From DAOUAJ01 sp034433615 (GTDB taxonomy: Bacteria > Chloroflexota > Anaerolineae > DUEN01): 13,733 bases of DNA. A program made the position numbers and the translations under genes. The notes beneath the pieces are model-generated. The model was not told the DNA's origin and ran no database searches. It worked only from the letters and a program-made list of their open reading frames with translations. The DNA lies in the NCBI GenBank assembly GCA_034433615.1, contig DAOUAJ010000145.1, positions 1-13,733 of the forward strand, given 5' to 3'. Of the stretch, positions 1 through 5,740 are shown in pieces. Positions within the stretch are counted from its first letter, which is position 1, and every line of letters starts with the position of its first letter.

Positions 1-756
1 GCGAATCAGCAAATCGAGCGCGTACGCCAGCACCTCGGTGTCGGTCTGCATCGTACAACGGTAGCCGTACATCTCCAGGAAGCGCACGTTGATGCCGTAG
101 GACGAGATCTCGCCGTTGTGAACCACGGTCCAGTCCAGGATGTTGAAGGGGTGCGCGCCACCCCACCAGCCGGGGGTGTTGGTGGGGAAACGGTTATGCC
201 CGGTCCACAGGTACCCCTCGTACGATTCCAGGCAGAAGTACTCCGCGAGTTGCTCCGGGTACCCGACCCCCTTGAACACACCCATGTTTTTGCCGCTGGA
301 GAAGACGAAAGCGCCGTCAATGCCGGTGTTGATCTCCATCACCCGCCCGACGACGTAATCGTCCTCAGCCATCACCGGCGATTCCCCCATTTGCGGGCGG
401 ACGAAGTAGCGGTGCAGGCCCGGTGGGTTGACGATGCCCGGCGTGGGCCGGGTGGGCACCGGCTCCGCTTTGACCACCTCGAAGTGACACCGGAGAAATG
501 CTTCGACTTCTTCGCGCGCTTTCGGATGCATCATCATCACGTGCAGCGCGTAACAGTCGGCGTAATCCGGATAGATGCCGTAGGCGGCATAGCCACCTCC
601 CAGGCCGTTGCCACGGTCGTGCATCAATTTCATCGCCTCGATCACTTCAGCGCCGGAGAAACGCCGGCCGGATGTGTCCAGAATGCCGAACAGCCCACAC
701 GCCTCGATCACCTTGTCGTCGTCGTAACGGTTCTGAATCTGGTGCAGATTTTTCAT
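1..756 (-). CDS. Class II glutamine amidotransferase of glutamate-synthase type, 3' end outside the window
   Basis: The frame is open from an ATG at 756 to the left edge (252 codons), so the C-terminus is missing. A GGGGGA Shine-Dalgarno stands about 5 bases upstream. The family removes ammonia from glutamine using an N-terminal cysteine nucleophile. Here that is Cys20 in ACGLFGILD, after a 19-residue leader that would have to be removed or tolerated. Further family motifs are GHNRFPTNTPGWWGGAHPF, VHNGEISSYG and TMQTDTE, matching the GltS/PurF-like N-terminal nucleophile fold. It lies 85 bp downstream of a flavoprotein and an Fe-S protein on the same strand. This is the arrangement known for split archaeal/Thermotoga-type glutamate synthases, where the amidotransferase, FMN synthase and GXGXG domains are separate polypeptides. 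The synthase subunit itself is not in view. A role in another amidotransferase reaction cannot be excluded. Confidence 0.88.
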   Translation of the reverse strand, partial: MKNLHQIQNRYDDDKVIEACGLFGILDTSGRRFSGAEVIEAMKLMHDRGNGLGGGYAAYGIYPDYADCYALHVMMMHPKAREEVEAFLRCHFEVVKAEPVPTRPTPGIVNPPGLHRYFVRPQMGESPVMAEDDYVVGRVMEINTGIDGAFVFSSGKNMGVFKGVGYPEQLAEYFCLESYEGYLWTGHNRFPTNTPGWWGGAHPFNILDWTVVHNGEISSYGINVRFLEMYGYRCTMQTDTEVLAYALDLLIR

Positions 757-781
757 AGTCGTCCCCCTTCTCACTCGCTGC

Positions 782-861
782 CAGTAGCAGGTAGCTGGTA
801 GCAAATAGCCAGTAGCAGTCAGCGGTGCAGAGCTCCACTGCCTACCTGCTACTTGCTACTT
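782..861. repeat. Heptameric tandem repeat array (consensus NNNTAGC) with an inverted second half
   Basis: Five exact 7-bp units of the form NNNTAGC run from 782 to 816, beginning CAGTAGC, AGGTAGC, TGGTAGC, followed by a degenerate sixth (AGTCAGC, 817-823). After a 17-bp spacer, three units appear in the opposite orientation (841-861, two of them GCTACTT), so the block can also fold back on itself. The right part overlaps the last codons of the oxidoreductase gene. It resembles the short tandemly repeated heptamers of cyanobacteria and other bacteria. Its function is unknown. Confidence 0.8.
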
Positions 862-2176
862 GTGCCGCAGCCGTGGCTAACTGGTTCAAGACCAACCCAG
901 GCGTTTTCAAGGTCGGATACTCACTGAGAAGCCGTTGACGGCGCCACTCAGCCGGCAAGTGAATCAGGCCGAAATCTTTTGCCACAAGCCTCTCTTTGAA
1001 TACAGACACGTCCATACGTTCACGCATCAGCCCCAAGACGATGCCGGCGCGATCAATGTCACCCACGAAGGTCGCGCCGACAATGCGGCCGTCCTTGAGG
1101 ATCACTTTGCGGTAGCCGTTGGGAGTGCTGCTCTTCAGCTCTTCGTAGCCCTCGCCGCTGGCTGTTTGCACCCCGCCGGAGATGATCTGCAACCCAAAAT
1201 ACTTCAGGGAGTTCATAGGCGCGTTCCCCGGATACTCCACCGGCCGACCGGCCATGTTCAACCCGGCCACCCGGCCCCCCAGATAGGCTGCCGGCCAGAT
1301 GGGAACCACGCGCGGCGCCTCGGCGATCATGTCGTATGCCTCTGCCACGTCACCGCAGGCATACACGTGCGGCACGTTGGTCTCCATGCGCGCGTTGACG
1401 CGAACACCACGCCCCACGTTCACCGGGGCGCTGGTGACCAGGTCCAGACGGGGCCGCACGCCGATCGCGATCACCACCGCTTGACAGGGGATCTGGCGGC
1501 CGTCGTCCAATACCACCCCGCAGGCATCGCCCTGGGCGTCGCTCTGGATGCGCTGCGCGGTGTGGCCGGTGATCACTTCCACGCCCGCCCGGCGCGCTGC
1601 CGCCTCTGCCAGGGCTGAGCCCTCGGGGTCCAGCACCGTGCCCAGGACACGATCCATCAGCTCCACGATGGTGACGCGCACGCCACGTTTGACCAGGGCG
1701 TCGCTCACGCTCATGCCGATGAGCCCGCCACCGATCACGACCACGTGCTTGCCGGGGGAAAGATGTTGGTCCAACGCCAGCGCGTCCGCCAGTCGGGTGA
1801 AGGTATACACGCCCGGCAGCTCCCGGCCCTCCATCGGCGGCACAATGGGTGTCCCCCCCGTCGCCAACAGCAGGCGATCCCAGTGGACGCGCCGGTCATC
1901 GGCCAGGTGCACGGTGCGGGCGACGAAATCGAGGTCGACGGCCGGCACGCCCAGCAGGGCCTGGATGCCCAGGCGCTGGTAGAAGTCCCCCGGGCGATAC
2001 CAGATGCGATCTGGCGTGCGCTCGTGGGCCAGCACCTCAGAGATGGCCGGGCGAGAGTAGGCCGGGTAGGGTTCATCGGAGATGATGGTAAGACGTCCCT
2101 CGTGATCAACCTGGCGGATCGCTTCTGCGGCGCCGATACCGCCGGCCGAGTTGCCGATGATGACATAATCAAGCAT
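842..2176 (-). CDS. FAD-dependent NAD(P)H oxidoreductase (pyridine nucleotide-disulfide oxidoreductase family)
   Basis: Predicted 444 aa. The N-terminal FAD site is YVIIGNSAGGIGAAEA (about residues 4-19). The NAD(P) site is VVVIGGGLIG (about 145-154), and the second FAD motif is ACGDVAEA (about 273-280). The paired redox cysteines of the disulfide-reductase branch are not visible, so it resembles NADH oxidase, ferredoxin reductase or the small-subunit-like GltS flavoproteins. It probably moves electrons from NAD(P)H to the Fe-S protein encoded just upstream. I chose the ATG at 2176 because GAGGAGG sits 6 bases before it. The frame stays open 17 codons further up to 2227, but that would lie inside the upstream gene. 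The gene overlaps the Fe-S gene by 8 bp, which suggests translational coupling. The last residues (AQVASSR) are encoded by a heptamer repeat. Confidence 0.88.
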   Translation of the reverse strand: MLDYVIIGNSAGGIGAAEAIRQVDHEGRLTIISDEPYPAYSRPAISEVLAHERTPDRIWYRPGDFYQRLGIQALLGVPAVDLDFVARTVHLADDRRVHWDRLLLATGGTPIVPPMEGRELPGVYTFTRLADALALDQHLSPGKHVVVIGGGLIGMSVSDALVKRGVRVTIVELMDRVLGTVLDPEGSALAEAAARRAGVEVITGHTAQRIQSDAQGDACGVVLDDGRQIPCQAVVIAIGVRPRLDLVTSAPVNVGRGVRVNARMETNVPHVYACGDVAEAYDMIAEAPRVVPIWPAAYLGGRVAGLNMAGRPVEYPGNAPMNSLKYFGLQIISGGVQTASGEGYEELKSSTPNGYRKVILKDGRIVGATFVGDIDRAGIVLGLMRERMDVSVFKERLVAKDFGLIHLPAEWRRQRLLSEYPTLKTPGLVLNQLATAAAQVASSR

Positions 2177-2624
2177 ACGGGGCCTCCTCGGCGTAGACGA
2201 GCGCGCGGTTGGGGCAATTAGCGACACCGGCGGGCGTCTCCAGGCCCGGGCAAAGATCGCACTTGAGGGCTACCGAATGTCCATTGCGAACGTCACGCTG
2301 GATTGCTCCGTAAGGACATGACATGATGCAAGTCCAGCAGCCGATGCAACGTTCGGCATCCACCATCACCGCGCCGGTCACCTCATCCCGGTGCATAGCG
2401 CCCGTCAGGCAGCTATATACGCATAGCGGCTCCGCGCAGTGGCGGCACTGCACGGACAACGAAATCGGCCCCACCCGCTCAACGATGGCGCGCGACCGTG
2501 GCCGCGGCGTCTCGCGTTTGAACGCCCACAAGATGTTGCGAGAAGCGGAATGTTGCACAATGCAATGCACTTCACACAGTGTACAGGCGATACAAACCTC
2601 TTCCTTCACATAAATCCGTTTCAC
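2169..2624 (-). CDS. Four-cluster 4Fe-4S ferredoxin-like electron transfer protein (HycB/CooF-like)
   Basis: Predicted 151 aa. Cysteine groups are C11-C14-C17-C21, C60-C63-C68-C72, C93-C96-C99-C103-P and C122-C125...C137-P, the layout of HycB/CooF/DmsB-type proteins carrying up to four [4Fe-4S] clusters. The last group has only three cysteines: the usual ACVxxCP reads AGVANCP, with Gly134 where Cys is expected. I prefer a GTG start at 2624 because GAGGA lies 4 bases upstream and the protein then begins KRIYVKEEVCIAC, as in homologues. An ATG at 2708 would add 28 unsupported residues. It overlaps the downstream oxidoreductase by 8 bp. In split glutamate synthases such a protein links the flavoprotein to the synthase subunit. 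That role here is inferred from context. Confidence 0.85.
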   Translation of the reverse strand: MKRIYVKEEVCIACTLCEVHCIVQHSASRNILWAFKRETPRPRSRAIVERVGPISLSVQCRHCAEPLCVYSCLTGAMHRDEVTGAVMVDAERCIGCWTCIMSCPYGAIQRDVRNGHSVALKCDLCPGLETPAGVANCPNRALVYAEEAPYA

Positions 2625-2846
2625 AGGTTCCTCTATCAGTAAAAAACCAATACTGGCGAACCGTGATGGCAATGACGTAAGGCGAAAGAGCCTGACCAGG
2701 TATGGCACAACAGGATGATATCGCCTCGAAATGCCCAGCGATCAGATCCGTAGATAGGGCTAAGCTACGATGTGAGGGAGACATCGGTGCCGCAGCAATG
2801 CGTTTCAGAACTACCAGTCAGTCAAGAGTCTCGTCGCGGGGGCTGG

Positions 2847-2891
2847 AAAACAAACAGGGGCCCGCGGAATCTGCTCTTCCACGAGCCCCTG
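2847..2891 (-). terminator. Intrinsic terminator or attenuator in the leader of the Fe-S/oxidoreductase operon
   Basis: On the minus strand a hairpin with perfect 7-bp outer arms (CAGGGGC/GCCCCTG, plus-strand 2855-2861 and 2885-2891), continued inward by CG and GGA pairs across two C-A mismatches, is followed at once by TTTGTTTT. It lies about 20 bases downstream of the predicted transcription start and about 220 bases before the GTG start of the Fe-S gene. That fits an attenuator or the end of a short leader RNA of about 60 nt. Confidence 0.55.
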
Positions 2892-2915
2892 GCCTGCCAT
2901 GCCAGACTGGCAAAT

Positions 2916-2945
2916 ATTATACCACCTGATGGCCTGTGCTCCCAA
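2916..2945 (-). promoter_or_regulatory. Candidate sigma-70-type promoter for the minus-strand operon
   Basis: Minus-strand TTGGGA (2940-2945) and a perfect TATAAT (2916-2921) are separated by 18 bp. Transcription would start near 2909, in a small TGCCA/TGGCA inverted repeat, and run toward the hairpin at 2847-2891. The -35 box matches 4 of 6 consensus bases. Confidence 0.5.
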
Positions 2946-3126
2946 ATGCAGATATGCTCAGCCAGGCCCTTCTCAAAGTATAGCCAGTCTACCTGAGGAT
3001 AAAGGGATTCACCATGATCTAAATCACATTGCGAGGGATGGTTCACAATTGGTTGACACTTTGGGCAAACGGATTTGACCTCTCCCTCCCCACGCTGTGA
3101 AGCAGCGATACCAGCGGTTTTTAACT

Positions 3127-3155
3127 TTGCATCTCTGCTGGCACTATGCTATAAT
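3127..3155 (+). promoter_or_regulatory. Promoter of the first tRNA-Ser gene
   Basis: TTGCAT (3127-3132) and TATAAT (3150-3155) are separated by 17 bp. The tRNA begins 10 bases after the -10 box, leaving almost no leader. Confidence 0.7.
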
Positions 3156-3164
3156 TTATCTCAT

Positions 3165-3251
3165 GGAGAGGTCGCATAGTTTGGTCGAGTGCGCGCGTCT
3201 CGAAAACGCGTAGGGTGAAAGCCCTCGCGGGTTCAAATCCCGCCCTCTCCG
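3165..3251 (+). tRNA. tRNA-Ser (anticodon CGA)
   Basis: 87 nt. The acceptor stem is GGAGAGG/CCTCTCC with discriminator G. The anticodon stem CGCGT/ACGCG encloses the loop CTCGAAA, giving anticodon CGA (reads UCG). A long variable arm (AGGG...CCCT) marks it as a serine tRNA, and the T arm is GCGGG TTCAAAT CCCGC. The 3' CCA is not encoded (genomic CCT follows). It differs from the second tRNA-Ser at only seven positions, one anticodon-stem pair being a compensated U-A to C-G change. Confidence 0.96.
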
Positions 3252-3268
3252 CCTGATACTTGAGCAGG

Positions 3269-3297
3269 AGGCCCTCTTTCCGGGGCCTTCTCTTTTT
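3269..3297 (+). terminator. Rho-independent terminator after tRNA-Ser(CGA)
   Basis: AGGCCC (3269-3274) pairs with GGGCCT (3283-3288) across an 8-nt loop, followed by the T-rich tract TCTTTTT. It begins 18 bp after the tRNA. Confidence 0.8.
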
Positions 3298-3349
3298 CAT
3301 AGAGTCGCCCGGAAAGACCATTAGCCAACTTGCTCACATTCTACAATAT

Positions 3350-3440
3350 CAGTAGTTGAGAATTCCGCATGTGGGGCAGCCTTTCCAGGCTGCCGGCAGG
3401 CTAGAAAGCCTGCCCCACAACGCACTTTTCTCAGGTACTG
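3350..3440. mobile_element. 91-bp MITE-like palindromic element with twin-hairpin core and candidate target duplication
   Basis: Terminal inverted repeats CAGTAGTTGAGAA (3350-3362) and TTCTCAGGTACTG (3428-3440) match at 11 of 13 positions. They are flanked by the direct repeat AATAT (3345-3349 and 3441-3445), as expected of a 5-bp target-site duplication. The 50-bp core (3370-3419) is a TGTGG/CCACA clamp around two adjacent perfect 8-bp hairpins, GGCAGCCT/AGGCTGCC and GGCAGGCT/AGCCTGCC, each with a 4-base loop. It has no room for a gene, so it would depend on a transposase elsewhere. It lies between the terminator of one tRNA gene and the promoter of the next. A REP-like element is the alternative. 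Confidence 0.65.
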
Positions 3441-3451
3441 AATATCGCAAC

Positions 3452-3480
3452 TTGATCAAATTCAGCCTCGATGCTATAAT
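3452..3480 (+). promoter_or_regulatory. Promoter of the second tRNA-Ser gene
   Basis: TTGATC (3452-3457) and TATAAT (3475-3480) have an ideal 17-bp spacer. The tRNA starts 10 bases downstream. The palindromic element ends only 11 bp upstream of the -35 box. Confidence 0.75.
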
Positions 3481-3489
3481 TTTCTCCGT

Positions 3490-3576
3490 GGAGAGGTCGC
3501 ATAGCCTGGTCTAGTGCGCGCGCCTGGAGAGCGCGTAGGGTGAAAGCCCTCGCGGGTTCAAATCCCGCCCTCTCCG
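3490..3576 (+). tRNA. tRNA-Ser (anticodon GGA)
   Basis: 87 nt, with the same acceptor, variable and T arms as the tRNA-Ser at 3165. The anticodon stem CGCGC/GCGCG encloses CTGGAGA, giving anticodon GGA (reads UCC and UCU). The discriminator is G and CCA is not encoded. Its close identity with the upstream gene indicates a tandem duplication with a changed anticodon. Confidence 0.96.
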
Positions 3577-3599
3577 CCTCTTTCAGTCTTAGAAAGATG

Positions 3600-3630
3600 G
3601 AGCCACCCGTTGCGGTGGCTCTTTCGCTTT
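3600..3630 (+). terminator. Rho-independent terminator after tRNA-Ser(GGA)
   Basis: A perfect 8-bp stem GAGCCACC (3600-3607)/GGTGGCTC (3614-3621) with a 6-nt loop is followed by TTTCGCTTT. It begins 23 bp after the tRNA. Confidence 0.85.
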
Positions 3631-3697
3631 CTGGAACTTGTGGATCAGCCTTCGGCGGTCTTAAGACTCTGGCAGCCTGACGTTCTCAGGCAGATAT

Positions 3698-3725
3698 TTG
3701 ACAAAATCGCCTTGTCCTCTATACT
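3698..3725 (+). promoter_or_regulatory. Promoter of the regulator/ABC transporter operon
   Basis: A consensus TTGACA (3698-3703) and TATACT (3720-3725) are 16 bp apart, putting the start of transcription near 3732, about 66 bases before the regulator ATG. The left arm of a perfect inverted repeat overlaps the spacer and the start of the -10 box. Confidence 0.75.
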
Positions 3726-3752
3726 GGTCAATAGTCCAACATAGAGGACAAG
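3711..3752. promoter_or_regulatory. Operator: perfect 12-bp inverted repeat overlapping the promoter
   Basis: CTTGTCCTCTAT (3711-3722) and ATAGAGGACAAG (3741-3752) are perfect reverse complements with an 18-bp spacer that also contains a TGG/CCA pair. The left arm covers the promoter spacer and part of the -10 box, and the right arm lies just past the predicted start site. The adjacent gene is an IclR-type regulator, so autorepression of the operon is the simplest reading. Two further palindromes lie upstream: GTCTTAAGAC (3658-3667), and GCCTGA/TCAGGC with a 5-base spacer (3675-3691). Confidence 0.72.
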
Positions 3753-3797
3753 TACTGCTCTGTGCGGAATCCGCGACGGACCGCAGGTGTTTGATCC

Positions 3798-4997
3798 ATG
3801 CCCTACTTTCAACGTGTCCCCGCTGCCGAACGCACGATACGCGTCCTAGAGCTTCTGATAGGAGCCCCCGATGGCTTGACGGCCGGGGAAATGGCAGCAG
3901 CCCTGGGGGCGCCACGAAGCGTGCTCTTCGCGCTGCTGAACACGCTCAAGGGGATGGGGTACGCTGAGCAACCCACCACGCGCGGCCCTTACCGGGCCGG
4001 GCCGCGCCTGTACGCGCTCAGCCGGCCGCACCCGTTTGGCACCAACATGCTCGTCTTTACCTTCTACGAGGAAGTCGCCGGCCGTTCGTTCGATGAAACC
4101 GTGGTTCTGGCGGTGCTCGATGGATCGGATGTGCTCATCGTTGCTGAAGCTGCGTGCGAGCGGCCGGTTCGCAGCGTCCTGCCAACCGGACATCGGGTGC
4201 CAGCCGCGGAGAGTGCCGCTGGCAGGGTGCTTTTGGCCGGATTGCCGACAGTGACATCTGAGCGGCGGCTGGAAACGGTGCCCACCGAACTGTTAACCAC
4301 ACTGGCTGAGGTGCGGCGGCAAGCCACGGCCGAGCGTGCGCAGGAGGATACGGTCGAGCTGGCCGTCCCTATCTGCCCCGATGGCTACCGACCGGTAGCT
4401 GCCCTCCTGGCCAGCGTGCCGACGTTCCGCTGGTCACGCGCCGCAGGCGATGCGCTGCTGGCCTCTTTGCGCGAGATGGCGGCTCGCATCTCCTATCGGC
4501 TGGGGGCGCTGGTGTATCGGCCCTACGGCCTGATGGCACCACGCCGCCTGGGTCCCACTGTGCTCATGGCGCCGGACGAGCTGCGCACCTTTCTGGAAGG
4601 GCCGTGGGCAGCCCGGCTGGCCTGCCTGCGCAGCGATGGCTCGCCTCACGTCGTCCCAGTCTGGTACGAGTGGACCGGCGAAGCCTTCCTGGTGGCGGCA
4701 TGGCCCGGCTCCCTCTGGGCTGGATACGTTACACACCACCCGACCGTCGCCCTCACGATTGATGAGCCGTGGCCACCCATGCGCCGGGTGTTGGCCCAGG
4801 GCGAGGCTCAGGCGATCTCGCCCGGTGAACTGCCAGAGGGGTTGGAGGGACTTTTTTGCCGGCTGAGCGTTCGCTACCTGGGCACGCCCGCCCATGTGGT
4901 GGTGCCACCTGAGGCGCCGAAGGGTGACTGGCGCGCCTTCCGCATCGTCCCCACCCGCCTCACCGCCCGCCGTGAGCAGATCCAGGAGGTGCCGTGA
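3798..4997 (+). CDS. IclR-family transcriptional regulator fused to a pyridoxamine 5'-phosphate oxidase-like split barrel
   Basis: 399 aa. Residues about 10-60 form the IclR winged helix (AERTIRVLELL ... LTAGEMAAALGAPRSVLFALLNTLKGMGYAE). Residues about 70-238 match the IclR effector-binding domain, including ETVVLAVLDGSDVLIVAEA and SVLPTGHRVPAAESAAGRVLLA. Residues about 255-390 are an added PNPOx-like flavin-binding barrel (APDELRTFLEGPWAARLACLRSDGSPHVVPVWYEW ... HHPTVALTIDEPW). Usual IclR proteins are about 250 aa and end before this domain. The ATG at 3798 has a modest AGGTG site 8 bases upstream. The stop overlaps the ATPase GTG by 4 bp, so the regulator heads the ABC operon. Whether the barrel binds FMN, F420, heme or nothing cannot be told from sequence. 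It could be a ligand sensor or an enzyme acting on the imported compound. Confidence 0.88.
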   Translation: MPYFQRVPAAERTIRVLELLIGAPDGLTAGEMAAALGAPRSVLFALLNTLKGMGYAEQPTTRGPYRAGPRLYALSRPHPFGTNMLVFTFYEEVAGRSFDETVVLAVLDGSDVLIVAEAACERPVRSVLPTGHRVPAAESAAGRVLLAGLPTVTSERRLETVPTELLTTLAEVRRQATAERAQEDTVELAVPICPDGYRPVAALLASVPTFRWSRAAGDALLASLREMAARISYRLGALVYRPYGLMAPRRLGPTVLMAPDELRTFLEGPWAARLACLRSDGSPHVVPVWYEWTGEAFLVAAWPGSLWAGYVTHHPTVALTIDEPWPPMRRVLAQGEAQAISPGELPEGLEGLFCRLSVRYLGTPAHVVVPPEAPKGDWRAFRIVPTRLTARREQIQEVP

Positions 4998-5740
4998 ACG
5001 TCGTCCTCAACGAGGTCTCGAAGACCTTCCCTGATCGTAATGGGGGGCTAACTGCGCTGGCGCCGATCACGCTCACCGTAGAATCGGGCAGTTTCGTCTG
5101 CATCATTGGTCCCAGCGGGTGCGGCAAATCCACCCTCTTGCGTCTGGTCGCCGACCAGACGCCGCCTTCGTCGGGTCACATTTTGCTCGACGGTGAGCCG
5201 CCTGCTGCAGCCCGGGCTCGCAAAGCTATCGGCTGGATGGCCCAGAACCCGGCCTTGCTCCCCTGGGCGACCGTATTGGAGAACGTGAGCCTGCCGCTGC
5301 GCGTCAACCGCCGGGCTGGGCGATCTCTACAGTCACCACTGGACCTGCTGGCCATGGTGGGTCTGGCCGATTTTGCTGAGGCTTACCCGGGCACCCTCTC
5401 CGGTGGCATGCAGCAACGGGTCGCACTGGCTCGCACCCTCGTCACCGGGGCCTCGCTCTGGCTGATGGACGAGCCTTTTGCTGCGCTCGATGAGCTGACG
5501 CGGGAGGCGTTGGCCGACGAAGTGCTGCAGATCTGGCAACACTTCCGCCCGACCGTGCTGTGGGTCACGCACCACATTGCTGAAGCCGCGCGCCTGGCTG
5601 ACCGCGTGGTCGTGCTGACGGCCCGACCCGGCCGCGTGAGGGCCGTCGTGGACGTGCCTCTCCCACGCCCGCGCGATGAGACGCATCCCGCCGTCGCCGG
5701 GGTCGTGCGCCAGCTCCGGCATTGGTTAAGGTGTAGATGA
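4994..5740 (+). CDS. ABC transporter ATP-binding protein (nitrate/sulfonate/thiamin-precursor type)
   Basis: 248 aa with a full set of ABC motifs: Walker A GPSGCGKST (39-47), Q-loop MAQNPALLPW (Gln84), signature LSGGMQQR (135-142), Walker B LWLMDEPF (Glu160 as the catalytic base), D-loop ALD and switch His193. It powers the importer formed with the permease and lipoprotein downstream. The closest known families are SsuB/TauB/ThiZ-like ATPases. The GTG start at 4994 sits 3 bases after AGGAGGT and overlaps the regulator stop as GTGA. Its own TGA overlaps the permease ATG as ATGA, so all these genes are probably translated together. Confidence 0.93.
   Translation: MNVVLNEVSKTFPDRNGGLTALAPITLTVESGSFVCIIGPSGCGKSTLLRLVADQTPPSSGHILLDGEPPAAARARKAIGWMAQNPALLPWATVLENVSLPLRVNRRAGRSLQSPLDLLAMVGLADFAEAYPGTLSGGMQQRVALARTLVTGASLWLMDEPFAALDELTREALADEVLQIWQHFRPTVLWVTHHIAEAARLADRVVVLTARPGRVRAVVDVPLPRPRDETHPAVAGVVRQLRHWLRCR

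Larger units (their letters stand above)
2625..3126. other. Long intergenic region upstream of the glutamate-synthase-type operon
   Basis: About 500 bp with no convincing gene. The short open frames here lack ribosome binding sites and recognisable motifs. It holds a candidate minus-strand promoter near 2916-2945 and an intrinsic-terminator-like hairpin at 2847-2891, listed separately. About 220 bp of AT-richer leader then runs to the Fe-S gene. I recognise no known riboswitch. A small GC hairpin with arms CGCTG/CAGCG followed by a short T-run lies near 3093-3123 on the plus strand and is not clearly a terminator. Confidence 0.5.

Noticed and set aside
782..861. CRISPR array
   Set aside because: Units are only 7 bp with no spacers of regular length and no cas genes nearby.
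2177..2227. Longer N-terminus for the oxidoreductase from an ATG at 2227
   Set aside because: The extension lies inside the Fe-S gene, lacks a ribosome site and precedes the FAD motif by an unusual low-quality stretch. The ATG at 2176 has GAGGAGG at ideal spacing.
3121..3321. 66-residue open frame on the minus strand
   Set aside because: It is antisense to tRNA-Ser(CGA). The peptide ERAGFEPARAF is the usual artefact of the tRNA T arm.
3627..3797. FMN or thiamin pyrophosphate riboswitch before the importer operon
   Set aside because: The leader is only about 66 nt and I see none of the conserved RFN or THI elements. The DNA palindrome accounts for regulation better.
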